From Bacteroidales bacterium (GTDB lineage: Bacteria > Bacteroidota > Bacteroidia > Bacteroidales > Tenuifilaceae): DNA of 43,028 nt. The stretch lies in NCBI GenBank assembly GCA_025361485.1, contig JANYLA010000106.1, positions 1 to 43,028 of the forward strand, read 5' to 3'. The notes under the pieces are model-generated. The model saw only the letters and a list, made by a program, of their open reading frames with translations. It was not told where the DNA came from and made no database searches. Both the position numbers and the translations under genes were made by a program. How positions within the stretch are numbered: the stretch's first letter is position 1; every line of letters begins with the position of its first letter. This document shows, in pieces, positions 1 through 7,978 of this stretch.

Positions 1-378
1 AGTAACAAGAATTGTATTTCCTACAGCTCTTGATACATCTAAAAAGGCTTTTAGATATGTATTGGTAGCAACTGGGGTAATTACATCATCATTATCGTAA
101 CCATAAAAAAGATCTTCCTGACCATTTCCATCAATTGCATCCAAATAGGCTGTATTTGGGTTCCCATCTTCATTACCGTCATCGGTAACCAGTTCGATAC
201 CATTTTGCGGAATAATAATAAAACTGGTTTTAGTCGTCTTCGCATACTGGCTTATGCCAATTACAAAGTCGCGCATTTCCTGTTTAAAATCAATTCCAGA
301 AGGTAGACCATTATCTTCATCCTTGCTACATGATAAAGATGCTATAAGCAATAGCGAGATTACAGTTAACTTCTTCAT
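1..378 (-). CDS. Lipoprotein, GH114/TM1410-like, 5' part only
   Basis: The gene reads leftward from an ATG at 378 and is cut by the window edge after 126 codons. It begins MKKLTVISLLLIASLSCSKD, a lipoprotein signal with the lipidated cysteine at residue 17, so the product should be membrane-anchored outside the cytoplasm. The following segment (FIIIPQNG, then AIDGNGQEDLFYGYDND) resembles the start of the TM1410/glycoside hydrolase 114 family, which acts on galactosaminogalactan-type polymers. That assignment rests on remembered family patterns and the catalytic part is outside the window. No strong TAnnTTTG promoter is visible upstream on this strand. Confidence 0.7.
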   Translation of the reverse strand, partial: MKKLTVISLLLIASLSCSKDEDNGLPSGIDFKQEMRDFVIGISQYAKTTKTSFIIIPQNGIELVTDDGNEDGNPNTAYLDAIDGNGQEDLFYGYDNDDVITPVATNTYLKAFLDVSRAVGNTILVT

Positions 379-663
379 ACCAATAAATTTATTTAGTTTA
401 TACATAAACAATTTCTTCCCCAATTTTAGGCTTATCATGCTTAATATACCAAATACAATAATGAATCTTATTCATTATATTAGTTATTATTATCAACAAG
501 TTAAAAAATAAAATATAAACTAAGATATCTTTTATTAATTCCTTTTTAAGGTGACTGCTTTTTCATTTATATAATTATGAAAAAAGCACAAAGAAAATCC
601 CCCCAACATCCTTCTGAAAAGATGTTGGGGGGATTTATGAATAAAACATTAGAATGAGTTGTA
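379..663. other. Intergenic stretch, mostly empty
   Basis: This AT-rich stretch separates the GH114-like lipoprotein start from the orphan gene tail. Apart from the terminator at 595-636 I see no gene or clear promoter in it. Confidence 0.5.
595..636 (-). terminator. Rho-independent terminator of the orphan gene tail
   Basis: A perfect 16-bp inverted repeat (595-610 with 621-636, core CCCCCC/GGGGGG) has a 10-nt loop. On the minus strand it lies 28 nt after the stop of the 664-918 reading frame and is followed by a T-rich run. Confidence 0.8.
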
Positions 664-918
664 CTAATTGTTTTTGGTAGAATACTTTGATTCTCGTTCC
701 TTTGCCTCACTTTTCCATTTTGGAATAATCTCCTCAATAAACTGTTTTTTCTCCTTTTTGAGCTTATCGGTATCGAGGCCAATATATTTTTGAGCCTTTG
801 ATTTTGTTGAAATATCAGGCATTGGCACCTCATCATTATATCCTAATTTAGCTAATACTCTTGAAATCTCTAAACGAGCTTCTTGTGCCTTTTGAATTCC
901 TGTACCTACAGAATCATA
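664..918 (-). pseudogene. Orphan C-terminal gene fragment without a start
   Basis: On the minus strand a frame of 84 codons ends in TAG at 664-666. It is closed upstream by an in-frame TAG at 919-921, and no plausible start codon lies near that end. The peptide runs from DSVGTGIQKAQEARLEISRV through LGYNDEVPMPDI to a lysine-rich end KERESKYSTKNN, and looks like the hydrophilic C-terminus of a larger protein. I do not recognise the family. An intact terminator follows at 595-636. The simplest reading is a 5'-truncated remnant of a once-transcribed gene. A different frame across 567-836 has an improbable composition and is taken as a shadow. Confidence 0.5.
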
Positions 919-991
919 CTAAGTTACTTACTCTATATTAATGATATTCACTAAAGCACATCATCTACTTAATCAATCTATAATTATTTTC

Positions 992-999
992 TATATTTG
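992..999 (+). promoter_or_regulatory. -7 element of the hisS promoter
   Basis: TATATTTG matches the Bacteroidota -7 consensus TAnnTTTG. It lies 24 nt before the ATG at 1024 and overlaps an upstream in-frame TTG at 997, which argues against that TTG as the start. Confidence 0.6.
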
Positions 1000-1023
1000 C
1001 ATCCTCATAAAATCACAAAATCA

Positions 1024-2403
1024 ATGGCTGTTCAAAAACCTTCAATACCAAAAGGGACAAGGGATTTTACTCCCATAGAAATGGTTCGAAGAAACTACAT
1101 TTTCGACACCATTCGTTCGGTATTTAAGACTTATGGGTATCTTCCCATTGAAACACCAGCCATGGAGAACCTCTCAACTTTACTTGGTAAATATGGCGAA
1201 GAGGGCGATAAACTGCTATTCAAGATTCTAAATTCAGGTGATTATATCGATAAGGTCGACCAAAGCATTATCAAGCCAGGCAATTCAAACCAACTGTCGA
1301 TGGCTATATGCGAAAAGGGATTAAGATATGATTTAACTGTCCCATTTGCACGTTTTGTAGTTCAATACCAGAATGAGCTAACATTCCCTTTCAAGCGATA
1401 CCAAATTCAGCCTGTTTGGCGTGCCGATAGGCCGCAAAAAGGGCGTTACCGCGAATTCTACCAGTGCGATGTTGATGTTATCGGTTCCGATTCGCTGCTA
1501 AACGAGGCCGAACTCGTGATGATAATCAACGAGATATTCACGAAGTTAGGTGTACGAACAACGCTAAAAATCAATAACCGCAAGATATTGAGTTGGATTG
1601 CCGATTTCATTGGTTATCCTGAAAAATTAATTGATATTACCATTGCCATTGATAAGATTGATAAAGTTGGCATTGATGCTGCCATTGCTGAACTCGACGG
1701 TAAAGGTGTTTCGAAAGATGCAATTGCAAAACTTCATCCAATCCTAACTTTAACAGGAAGCAACGCCGGAAAAATCGAAAAGCTACGCAAGATGATTACC
1801 GATTCTGAAGTTGGTAAAAAGGGAGTGGCTGAGATGGAGGAATTCTTCGAGTATCTCGAAGCGCTTGGTCATATCAAAACGGAGGTTGAACTCGACCTGT
1901 CGCTTGCACGTGGGCTAAACTATTACACAGGCGCAATTTTCGAGGTTAAAGCCAAGGATGTTGAGATTGGAAGTATTTGCGGTGGTGGTCGTTACGATGA
2001 CTTAACAGGTGTTTTTGGATTAAAGGATATGAGTGGAGTTGGCGTTTCGTTTGGTGCCGACCGCATTTATGATGTGATGTTACAGCTAAATCTTTTTCCC
2101 GAAAAATTACTATCATCAACCAAAGTAATGTTTACCAACTTTGGACGCTATGAGGCAACATATTGCCTAAACGCCATTCGTGGGTTAAGAGAAAAAGGTA
2201 TTAGCGCCGAGCTTTACCCCGATGCTACAAAATTGAAGAAGCAGTTCGATTATGCTAATAAACGAAATATCCAATACGTTGTAATTGCCGGTGAATCGGA
2301 GATGCAAAACCGCCAGTTCTCGGTTAAAAATATGACTTCAGGAGAACAAGAAACTATTGCTTTCAGCAACCTTAACGAGTACTTACTTAGAAAATTTAGC
2401 TGA
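1024..2403 (+). CDS. hisS: Histidine--tRNA ligase
   Basis: This class II aminoacyl-tRNA synthetase charges tRNA-His in the cytoplasm. The 459-residue protein shows KGTRDFTP near the N-terminus, the motif-2 region from [20 protein letters not shown] to CDVDVIG, the histidine-binding [22 protein letters not shown], and a motif-3-like GVSFGADRI, followed by an anticodon-binding C-terminal domain. The frame is open upstream to a TTG at 997, but that codon lies inside the -7 element, so the ATG at 1024 (MAVQKPSIP) is chosen. The gene has its own promoter. No strong terminator was found in the 227 nt before hutH, only a weak CAGC/GCTG hairpin near 2457. Confidence 0.97.
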   Translation: MAVQKPSIPKGTRDFTPIEMVRRNYIFDTIRSVFKTYGYLPIETPAMENLSTLLGKYGEEGDKLLFKILNSGDYIDKVDQSIIKPGNSNQLSMAICEKGLRYDLTVPFARFVVQYQNELTFPFKRYQIQPVWRADRPQKGRYREFYQCDVDVIGSDSLLNEAELVMIINEIFTKLGVRTTLKINNRKILSWIADFIGYPEKLIDITIAIDKIDKVGIDAAIAELDGKGVSKDAIAKLHPILTLTGSNAGKIEKLRKMITDSEVGKKGVAEMEEFFEYLEALGHIKTEVELDLSLARGLNYYTGAIFEVKAKDVEIGSICGGGRYDDLTGVFGLKDMSGVGVSFGADRIYDVMLQLNLFPEKLLSSTKVMFTNFGRYEATYCLNAIRGLREKGISAELYPDATKLKKQFDYANKRNIQYVVIAGESEMQNRQFSVKNMTSGEQETIAFSNLNEYLLRKFS

Positions 2404-2527
2404 AAATAGTTTTGATATGAAGTTAAAGAACGACCTATTCCAAGATAAAAAAGCAATCAGCAAAAAGCTGAATGCCACCAGAGTTCCCTGACTCTATTTC
2501 TCTCAATTAAACCCTAAATCTATAACA

Positions 2528-2558
2528 TTTGGCTTTCAACCTTGTTTCTAAACTATTG
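2528..2558 (+). promoter_or_regulatory. Possible hutH promoter
   Basis: TTTG at 2528-2531 is followed by 19 nt and AACTATTG at 2551-2558, a four-of-six match to TAnnTTTG at the exact Bacteroidota spacing. The match is weak. Confidence 0.3.
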
Positions 2559-2630
2559 CTTGGGAACTAAAAATGATTTAGGAAAAACCATCATCATTAC
2601 ACATTCAAAATCAATAAATTCATTTATCAA

Positions 2631-4130
2631 ATGAGTAAGAAACATTCTATATCCCCAAAGCCACTAACCTACGAGTTAATGGAGGATTTGGTAAACAACA
2701 GCTACAAGCTAGAGCTATCGGATGAGGCGATTGGATTAATCACAAAATGTCGCGAATACCTCGATAATAAAATGGCTGCCGACCATCATGCACCAATCTA
2801 TGGTATTACAACAGGCTTTGGCTCGCTTTGCAATCGCAATATCTCAAGAGAAAAGTTATCACAACTCCAGAAAAACCTTGTGATGTCCCATGCTTGCAGT
2901 ACTGGCGATGAGCTACAACCTGAGATTATTAAACTGATGCTTTTCCTAAAGGCTCACGCCTTATCGTTAGGATTTTCTGGTGTTCAGGTAATAACCGTTC
3001 AACGGATTCTCGATTTTTACAACAATGATGTACTTCCTGTGGTTTACGACCGTGGGTCGTTAGGCGCTTCGGGCGATTTAGCTCCTTTATCAAATCTATT
3101 CCTCCCATTGTTGGGCTTGGGCGAAGTTCGATATCAAGGCAAAAAGTACAATACAGCTGATATCATGAGCAAATTTGGTTGGGAACCAATCGAATTAAAA
3201 TCGAAGGAAGGTTTAGCTTTGCTCAATGGGACACAGTTCATGAGTGCTCATGGTGTATTCGGTATTCTAAAAGCCTTCAAGTTGATAAAACTTGCCGATA
3301 TTATCGGTGCCCTTTCGCTTGAGGCATACGATGGCCGGATTGAGCCATTCCATAAAAACCTCCAAGAGGTTCGCCCCCATCAAGGGCAGATTGAAACCGC
3401 ACAGAATTTTAGAAAAATTCTTGAGGGCAGCGAGCTGATTTCTCATCCAAAGAAACACGTACAAGATCCGTATTCATTCCGCTGCATGCCTCAGGTTCAT
3501 GGTGCATCGAAAGATGCATTGAACTACGTTGCTAACGTTCTGCTTACCGAGATAAATTCGGTTACGGACAACCCAACCATTTGGCCCGATGAGGATTTAA
3601 TCATATCAGGAGGTAATTTTCACGGTCAACCGCTCGCCCTCTCCTACGACTTTATGGCAATAGCCATATCGGAACTTGGCAATATCTCCGAGCGTCGGGT
3701 AGTTCAGCTGATATCAGGATTGAGAGGATTACCTGAATTCTTGGTGTATAATTCCGGATTAAACTCAGGATTTATGATACCTCAGTACGCTGCTGCATCA
3801 ATGGTTAGCCAAAACAAGCAGCTATGTACACCAGCTTCTGTAGATTCAATCGTATCTTCCAATGGTCAGGAAGACCATGTGAGCATGGGAGCTAACGCTG
3901 CAACCAAAATGCTAAAAGTGGTCGATAATACCGAAAGGATTCTAGCCATTGAGCTATTCAATGCTGCGCAAGCGTTGGAGTTCCGCCGCCCAGCTAAAAC
4001 CTCTCCTTACCTTGAGGAGTTTATGGCTCAGTACCGTGCAATTGTTCCGTTTATTGAGGAAGATGTTATTATGTATTTAGAGATGGATAAAACCATTGAA
4101 TTCCTAAGAAAAGGTTCATTCGGAAAATAA
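2631..4130 (+). CDS. hutH: Histidine ammonia-lyase
   Basis: HutH deaminates L-histidine to trans-urocanate, the first step of histidine degradation. The 499-residue length is normal. Residues 142-154 (GSLGASGDLAPLS) contain the Ala146-Ser147-Gly148 triad that cyclises into the MIO electrophile, and the conserved segments YGITTGFG, NGTQFM, SVTDNP and QEDHVSMG are present. No other hut gene is in the window. The last 40 or so codons, the stop and the terminator are repeated, diverged and frameshifted, beyond the rhuM gene at 5336-5511. The 3' end of this gene therefore marks one edge of a rearrangement, although the reading frame here is intact. Confidence 0.97.
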   Translation: MSKKHSISPKPLTYELMEDLVNNSYKLELSDEAIGLITKCREYLDNKMAADHHAPIYGITTGFGSLCNRNISREKLSQLQKNLVMSHACSTGDELQPEIIKLMLFLKAHALSLGFSGVQVITVQRILDFYNNDVLPVVYDRGSLGASGDLAPLSNLFLPLLGLGEVRYQGKKYNTADIMSKFGWEPIELKSKEGLALLNGTQFMSAHGVFGILKAFKLIKLADIIGALSLEAYDGRIEPFHKNLQEVRPHQGQIETAQNFRKILEGSELISHPKKHVQDPYSFRCMPQVHGASKDALNYVANVLLTEINSVTDNPTIWPDEDLIISGGNFHGQPLALSYDFMAIAISELGNISERRVVQLISGLRGLPEFLVYNSGLNSGFMIPQYAAASMVSQNKQLCTPASVDSIVSSNGQEDHVSMGANAATKMLKVVDNTERILAIELFNAAQALEFRRPAKTSPYLEEFMAQYRAIVPFIEEDVIMYLEMDKTIEFLRKGSFGK

Positions 4131-4188
4131 ATTATAATTATACCACACCAAACAACCTCGCTCAAATGGGCGGGGTTGTTTGTTTTTA
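4009..4188 (+). repeat. hutH 3' end plus terminator, direct repeat copy 1
   Basis: This segment carries the last codons of hutH, its stop and its terminator. It is matched by a diverged direct copy at 5336-5511. The two copies bracket the rhuM gene. Confidence 0.85.
4147..4188 (+). terminator. hutH terminator
   Basis: AAACAACC pairs with GGTTGTTT around a GC-rich centre (about 4150-4181), and a run of T follows. It lies 17 nt after the hutH stop. Confidence 0.75.
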
Positions 4189-4210
4189 TTACATCCCGAT
4201 TAAATTCATT

Positions 4211-4241
4211 TCTGACGTTGTCAAATTAATTCCTACCTTAG
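4211..4241 (+). promoter_or_regulatory. Possible rhuM promoter
   Basis: TCTG at 4211-4214, 19 nt, then TACCTTAG at 4234-4241 gives one mismatch in each box of the Bacteroidota consensus. It lies 50 nt before the ATG, so the gene probably carries its own promoter. Confidence 0.4.
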
Positions 4242-4291
4242 TTACGATGAATTGGAAGGAAAAATCTCCAATATTGAATACAAATTAAACT

Positions 4292-5323
4292 ATGGTTAAA
4301 AAACAAGTAGCTGCACAAGAAGGCTTTAACGAAATCCTACTATACACTACGCCCAATGGCAAGGTAAAGGTTGAGATTTATTTACAAAACGAAACCATAT
4401 GGTTAACCCAACAAAAAATTGCAGATTTATTCGATGTAGAGCGAAGCGTGGTAACTAAACATTTGAAGAATATTTTTCAAAGCGGAGAGCTAAATGAAAT
4501 TTCAGTTAGTGCAAAAATTGCACATACTGCCTCAGATGGCAAAAAGTATCAAACACAGTTTTATAATTTAGATGCAATAATATCAGTTGGTTACAGGACA
4601 AACAGCACACAAGCTACACATTTCAGAATTTGGGCAACCGCACTTCTTAAAGAATATATCATCAAGGGCTTTACCATGGATGATGAGCGTCTGAAAAATC
4701 CGAATAATATTTTTGGTAAAGATTATTTCGAAGAGCAATTAGCTCGTATTCGCGATATTCGTTCAAGCGAAAGGCGTTTTTACCAAAAAATAACAGACAT
4801 ATATTCGCAATGCAGTGCTGATTATAGATTTAATTCTCAAACCACAAAAGATTTTTTCTCAACAGTTCAGAACAAATTGCATTGGGCAATTACGGGTCAA
4901 ACTGCTGCTGAAATTATCGCAGCAAGAGCAGATAGTTCTAAAAAGAATATGGGTTTAACTACATGGAAGAATGCGCCCAAGGGAAACATTAGAAAAACAG
5001 ATGTTGGCATTGCAAAAAATTACCTAAACGAAAATGAACTCAATGGGTTAAATAGAATTGTCTCAATGTATTTAGACTATGCTGAAAACCAAGCCTTGAA
5101 AGGTGTTGTAATGTTCATGAAGAATTGGGTGTTAAAACTCGATGCGTTTTTACAGTTCAACGAGGAAACAATTCTGAATCATCAGGGCAAAGTTTCGCAC
5201 GAAGTGGCCTTGGTACTTGCCGAAAGTGAATATGAGAAATATCGAATTACTCAGGATAAATTAATCGAATCGGATTTCGACCAGGAAATAAAAAAACTTA
5301 ATAAGCAAATAGATAAAGGTTAA
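4292..5323 (+). CDS. rhuM: RhuM-family (virulence protein RhuM-like) protein
   Basis: The 343-residue protein matches the RhuM family as I know it. It has an N-terminal winged-helix-like region (ETIWLTQQKIADLFDVERSV, then VTKHLKNIF), FYNLDAIISVGYR, and FRIWATALLKEYIIKGFTMD, with a helical C-terminal half. The biochemical role of RhuM is not established. Family members are common in genomic islands and near restriction or toxin genes, but no such partner is adjacent here. The gene stands alone between two copies of the hutH 3' end, only 12 bp upstream of the second, which points to acquisition as a single-gene cassette. No integrase or transposase is visible beside it. Confidence 0.85.
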   Translation: MVKKQVAAQEGFNEILLYTTPNGKVKVEIYLQNETIWLTQQKIADLFDVERSVVTKHLKNIFQSGELNEISVSAKIAHTASDGKKYQTQFYNLDAIISVGYRTNSTQATHFRIWATALLKEYIIKGFTMDDERLKNPNNIFGKDYFEEQLARIRDIRSSERRFYQKITDIYSQCSADYRFNSQTTKDFFSTVQNKLHWAITGQTAAEIIAARADSSKKNMGLTTWKNAPKGNIRKTDVGIAKNYLNENELNGLNRIVSMYLDYAENQALKGVVMFMKNWVLKLDAFLQFNEETILNHQGKVSHEVALVLAESEYEKYRITQDKLIESDFDQEIKKLNKQIDKG

Positions 5324-5335
5324 TAGCATTTCTAA

Positions 5336-5511
5336 ACCTTGAAGAATTTGTTGTTCGATATCGCAAAAACTATCGTGTCGTTGAAAAGATAAGATTATGT
5401 ATATCGAAATGGATAAAACCATTGAGTTCCTTAGAAAGGGTTCATTTGGAAAATAAATTATAATTATACCACACCAAACAACCTCGCTCAAATGGGCGGA
5501 TTGTTTGTTTT
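5336..5511 (+). pseudogene. Remnant of a hutH 3' end with terminator (direct repeat copy 2)
   Basis: The segment encodes LEEFVVRYR, matching LEEFMAQYR of hutH. After a one-base frameshift (59 nt against 60 nt to the next matching ATG) it continues as YIEMDKTIEFLRKGSFGK and stop, against YLEMDKTIEFLRKGSFGK in the intact gene. Most differences in the last 17 codons are at third positions, so this copy diverged while still coding. The stop-to-terminator part is almost identical to copy 1. It is best read as the tail of a second hutH allele left by recombination. Confidence 0.8.
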
Positions 5512-5512
5512 T
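5475..5512 (+). terminator. Slightly degenerate copy of the hutH terminator
   Basis: This is the same hairpin as at 4147-4188, with one substitution and one base deletion in the right arm. A T run follows. It could terminate rhuM transcripts. Confidence 0.55.
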
Positions 5513-5578
5513 GTATTTAATCCACTTCCTTATCTCTCAACATTTTTAAGAATTAACTTTAGGTAATAAAGAATATTT

Positions 5579-5586
5579 TATCTTTG
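5579..5586 (+). promoter_or_regulatory. -7 element of the acetate transporter promoter
   Basis: TATCTTTG is a perfect TAnnTTTG match 34 nt before the ATG at 5620. The -33 box is poor. Confidence 0.55.
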
Positions 5587-5619
5587 CGCCCTTAATAAAA
5601 ACCAATCAAAACAAATAAG

Positions 5620-6183
5620 ATGAGCGACAAGAAACATGGTAACCCTGCAGTTGTTGGCCTTGCAGGTTTTGGATTAACAACTTTGCTTTTGCAATTTCAT
5701 AACATTGGCCTAATGGGAATTGGTCCAGTATTAGCAATGGGCTTAATTTTTGGCGGACTAGCACAAATGATTGCTGGTTTTCAGGAACAAAAAATGGGTA
5801 ATAACTTCGGATACAGCGCATTCGTTTCCTACGGCGCATTCTGGATCAGCCTTGGAATAATATGGCTTCTGAATGTATTAAAGATATATGAAGCATCTGC
5901 AACTGATGTTGGCTATTACCTCGTTGCTTGGACACTTTACACTGCAATTATGTTTGTTGCATCATGGAGAGTTCACACAGCAATGGCTTTCACATTCCTA
6001 ACGCTAATAATTGGATTCGTTTTACTTGACCTTGGCCATTTCGGAAGTCCAACATTTAATGTTGTAGCAGGTTACGAACTTATTATCTGCGCTTTATCTG
6101 CGCTTTACATGATGGCAGGGATAATCATTAACGACTTAGCAGGAAAAACTGTTCTAAGCATGGGAAAACCTTGGGTTAAATAA
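5620..6183 (+). CDS. satP: Acetate/succinate transporter, GPR1/FUN34/YaaH (SatP) family
   Basis: This small inner-membrane carrier moves acetate or succinate, probably with protons. The 187 residues form six hydrophobic segments. The N-terminus KKHGNPAVVGLAGFGLTTLL carries the family NPAPLGL-type signature, followed by a glycine-rich LAMGLIFGGLAQMIAG. The length is typical of the bacterial family. The gene has its own promoter and a perfect terminator, so it is probably monocistronic. Acetate or succinate as substrate is inferred from the family. Confidence 0.88.
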   Translation: MSDKKHGNPAVVGLAGFGLTTLLLQFHNIGLMGIGPVLAMGLIFGGLAQMIAGFQEQKMGNNFGYSAFVSYGAFWISLGIIWLLNVLKIYEASATDVGYYLVAWTLYTAIMFVASWRVHTAMAFTFLTLIIGFVLLDLGHFGSPTFNVVAGYELIICALSALYMMAGIIINDLAGKTVLSMGKPWVK

Positions 6184-6205
6184 TTCAACAATCTATATAA
6201 AATAG

Positions 6206-6234
6206 AAAAGGGCTGAAGATTATTCAGCCCTTTT
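6206..6234. terminator. Bidirectional terminator between satP and the dimethylargininase gene
   Basis: A perfect 12-bp stem (6206-6217 with 6223-6234), 5-nt loop and A/T tails on both sides serve the two convergent genes that end at 6183 and 6259. Confidence 0.85.
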
Positions 6235-6258
6235 GTTTTGTATTGAAAATCAGATATT

Positions 6259-7020
6259 TTAGAATCTTAACGACAAGCAGCTCAATCCACCATCGAGTTT
6301 TCTAAACTCCGAAACATCCACCACAATGGCTTCGTAACCTTCCCTTTTAATGATATTTAGGGTTTTAGGGAAACCCTTAGGAACAAGAACCTTTCCATTA
6401 ATCCAAAGACTATTAGCAGCATATGATTCCTCCCTTGGAACTTCATGAATATTAAATTTGCCAAATTCCTGCTTAGTTAAGAACTCACCAAATGCGAGCA
6501 TGTTATCTTTCTCGATGAAATTAATACCTGTTTTAAGGTGCAATACTGATTTAAGAGCAACCGTCGAGCCTGTTAAACCATGTCTTTTTAAAATAGTAAT
6601 AAGTTGATTTGCCCCCTCCTTATTTGTCCGCTTCGATAATCCAATATAAAAATGGTCTCCGGCCATCATTACATCACCCCCATCAACAAAGCCTGGGCTA
6701 ACAATATACTGCAGGTCAGGAAAAAAGTTCTTTAATGCTATTTCAATTGCTCCTTTCTCGCCATTTCTAGATTCAGTTCCTGGATTGGTAATTATAGCAC
6801 ACTTAGGAGTTATCAAAGCAGTGTCCTCAACAAAAACTGAATCAGGATAGTTTTCATCTGCATCAAGAACGGTTACCTTTATTCCGCACTTTTTTAATGC
6901 TTCGACATAATTTGCATGTTGCTTTAATGCATTCTGATAATCGGGCTGGCCTAACTTTGCTGATGTAATTCCGTTAACCATGTTTTTACATGGTTTGCGA
7001 ACGATAGCGTTTGTAAACAT
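6259..7020 (-). CDS. Dimethylargininase (DDAH)-like guanidine-modifying hydrolase
   Basis: The 253-residue protein belongs to the pentein/amidinotransferase superfamily. Its residues fit N(G),N(G)-dimethylarginine dimethylaminohydrolase, which releases citrulline and dimethylamine. The acidic FVED (63-66), GGDV (114-117), the catalytic histidine in HLKTG (His161) and the nucleophilic cysteine in GGLSCLSLRF (Cys248) are all present. The size fits DDAH (about 255) rather than arginine deiminase (about 410). The real substrate in bacteria is often uncertain, and another guanidino compound is possible. The gene faces satP, sharing its terminator, and is separated from the next minus-strand gene by a terminator. 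Confidence 0.82.
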   Translation of the reverse strand: MFTNAIVRKPCKNMVNGITSAKLGQPDYQNALKQHANYVEALKKCGIKVTVLDADENYPDSVFVEDTALITPKCAIITNPGTESRNGEKGAIEIALKNFFPDLQYIVSPGFVDGGDVMMAGDHFYIGLSKRTNKEGANQLITILKRHGLTGSTVALKSVLHLKTGINFIEKDNMLAFGEFLTKQEFGKFNIHEVPREESYAANSLWINGKVLVPKGFPKTLNIIKREGYEAIVVDVSEFRKLDGGLSCLSLRF

Positions 7021-7063
7021 AAATATGATTTTTGCTCAAATATGATGGTTTTAAACCAAATAA

Positions 7064-7094
7064 AAAAGCGCAGAGATTATTTCTCTGCGCTTTT
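7064..7094 (-). terminator. Terminator of the FecR2-lipoprotein operon
   Basis: A perfect 13-bp stem (7064-7076 with 7082-7094) with a 5-nt loop lies 20 nt past the stop of the lipoprotein gene on the minus strand. Confidence 0.85.
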
Positions 7095-7113
7095 CCCATG
7101 AACCAAAACCTAA

Positions 7114-7950
7114 CTACCTCTTACACCTTAAAGTTATATCTTTAATATTACCATTTACTGTTATTGTAGCCTGATCGTCACACTCTCCCATTCCATAATC
7201 AAGTATTGCCGTTTTGCCATTACAAACTAATTCGATAGTTCCTTCGACAATCCAACGGCAAGCGTTTTTAATTACAAGAGGGTTGGTAATTGTATGTGTA
7301 TACGCATACCCTTTACGGTTAACACCAGTAGCAACTCCTTCAACTGTGAATATATCATCCCAAATATCTCCGAGTGTAGCATAACCTTCAGTCCAAGTAC
7401 GGGTACGTGTGAATTCATGAGTATAAGTTGTTCCATCGGTAAAGGTTACTTTGCCACCAACCAATGTTACTGAATACTGATAATCCGCAATTTTAATAAC
7501 ATGTCTTACACCTTCAATTTTATTACCATCAATATCAAAATTCTGCATGATAATGATTCTTTCAAACTTAGCATCTACAGGGTGACCAAGCACCTTAACT
7601 ACAATAACACCATTCTTAATGTGCCCATTCACAGAACGACCATTGACAAAATCAACGAAGGTAATTGTATGAATTACTGTGTCGCCTGAAAAAGTTGTTA
7701 AATCTGTACGTGATCCTGAACCAACAGGCATAGCATAACTAGAATACGAGTCAGAAGAAGATTTTGCTGGTGTTGTTACTGCTGTAAACTCATCAACATC
7801 ATTCTGTGTATCATCAAAAAGGGCCGATACCTTATCATCATCCTGTGTTGATTCGATCATCGGATCGGTGGTTTCTGATTTTTGACAAGCGGTCATAAAT
7901 GTTGCAAACACGAGTAGGCTTGCGGCAAAAATTAAATTTGTACGTTTCAT
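7114..7950 (-). CDS. Putative lipoprotein of the FecR2 operon
   Basis: I do not recognise this 278-residue protein. It starts with a lipoprotein signal ending FMTAC (lipidated Cys22), then a low-complexity acidic linker (DDDKVSALFDDTQNDVDEF). The rest is rich in T, V, I and G and is probably all beta strand. Two late cysteines (CNGKTAILDYGMGEC) may pair. It lies 28 nt downstream of the second FecR gene and should be co-transcribed with it from the ECF-type promoters, so its expression is probably tied to the TonB-dependent receptor. A surface or periplasmic partner of the receptor is a guess. Confidence 0.75.
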   Translation of the reverse strand: MKRTNLIFAASLLVFATFMTACQKSETTDPMIESTQDDDKVSALFDDTQNDVDEFTAVTTPAKSSSDSYSSYAMPVGSGSRTDLTTFSGDTVIHTITFVDFVNGRSVNGHIKNGVIVVKVLGHPVDAKFERIIIMQNFDIDGNKIEGVRHVIKIADYQYSVTLVGGKVTFTDGTTYTHEFTRTRTWTEGYATLGDIWDDIFTVEGVATGVNRKGYAYTHTITNPLVIKNACRWIVEGTIELVCNGKTAILDYGMGECDDQATITVNGNIKDITLRCKR

Positions 7951-7978
7951 AACATCTTCGTTTTTAGTTTAACATTAA

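Noticed and set aside
254-511. Plus-strand frame opposite the GH114-like lipoprotein
   Set aside because: It is antisense to a clear signal-peptide-bearing gene, and the extension is AT-rich intergenic DNA.
567-836. Minus-strand frame of 89 codons near the left end
   Set aside because: It overlaps the better frame 664-918, runs through the terminator hairpin, and its composition is not protein-like.
4292-5323. RhuM gene as part of a restriction or toxin-antitoxin island
   Set aside because: No restriction, Fic, toxin or antitoxin gene lies beside it; both neighbours are housekeeping genes.
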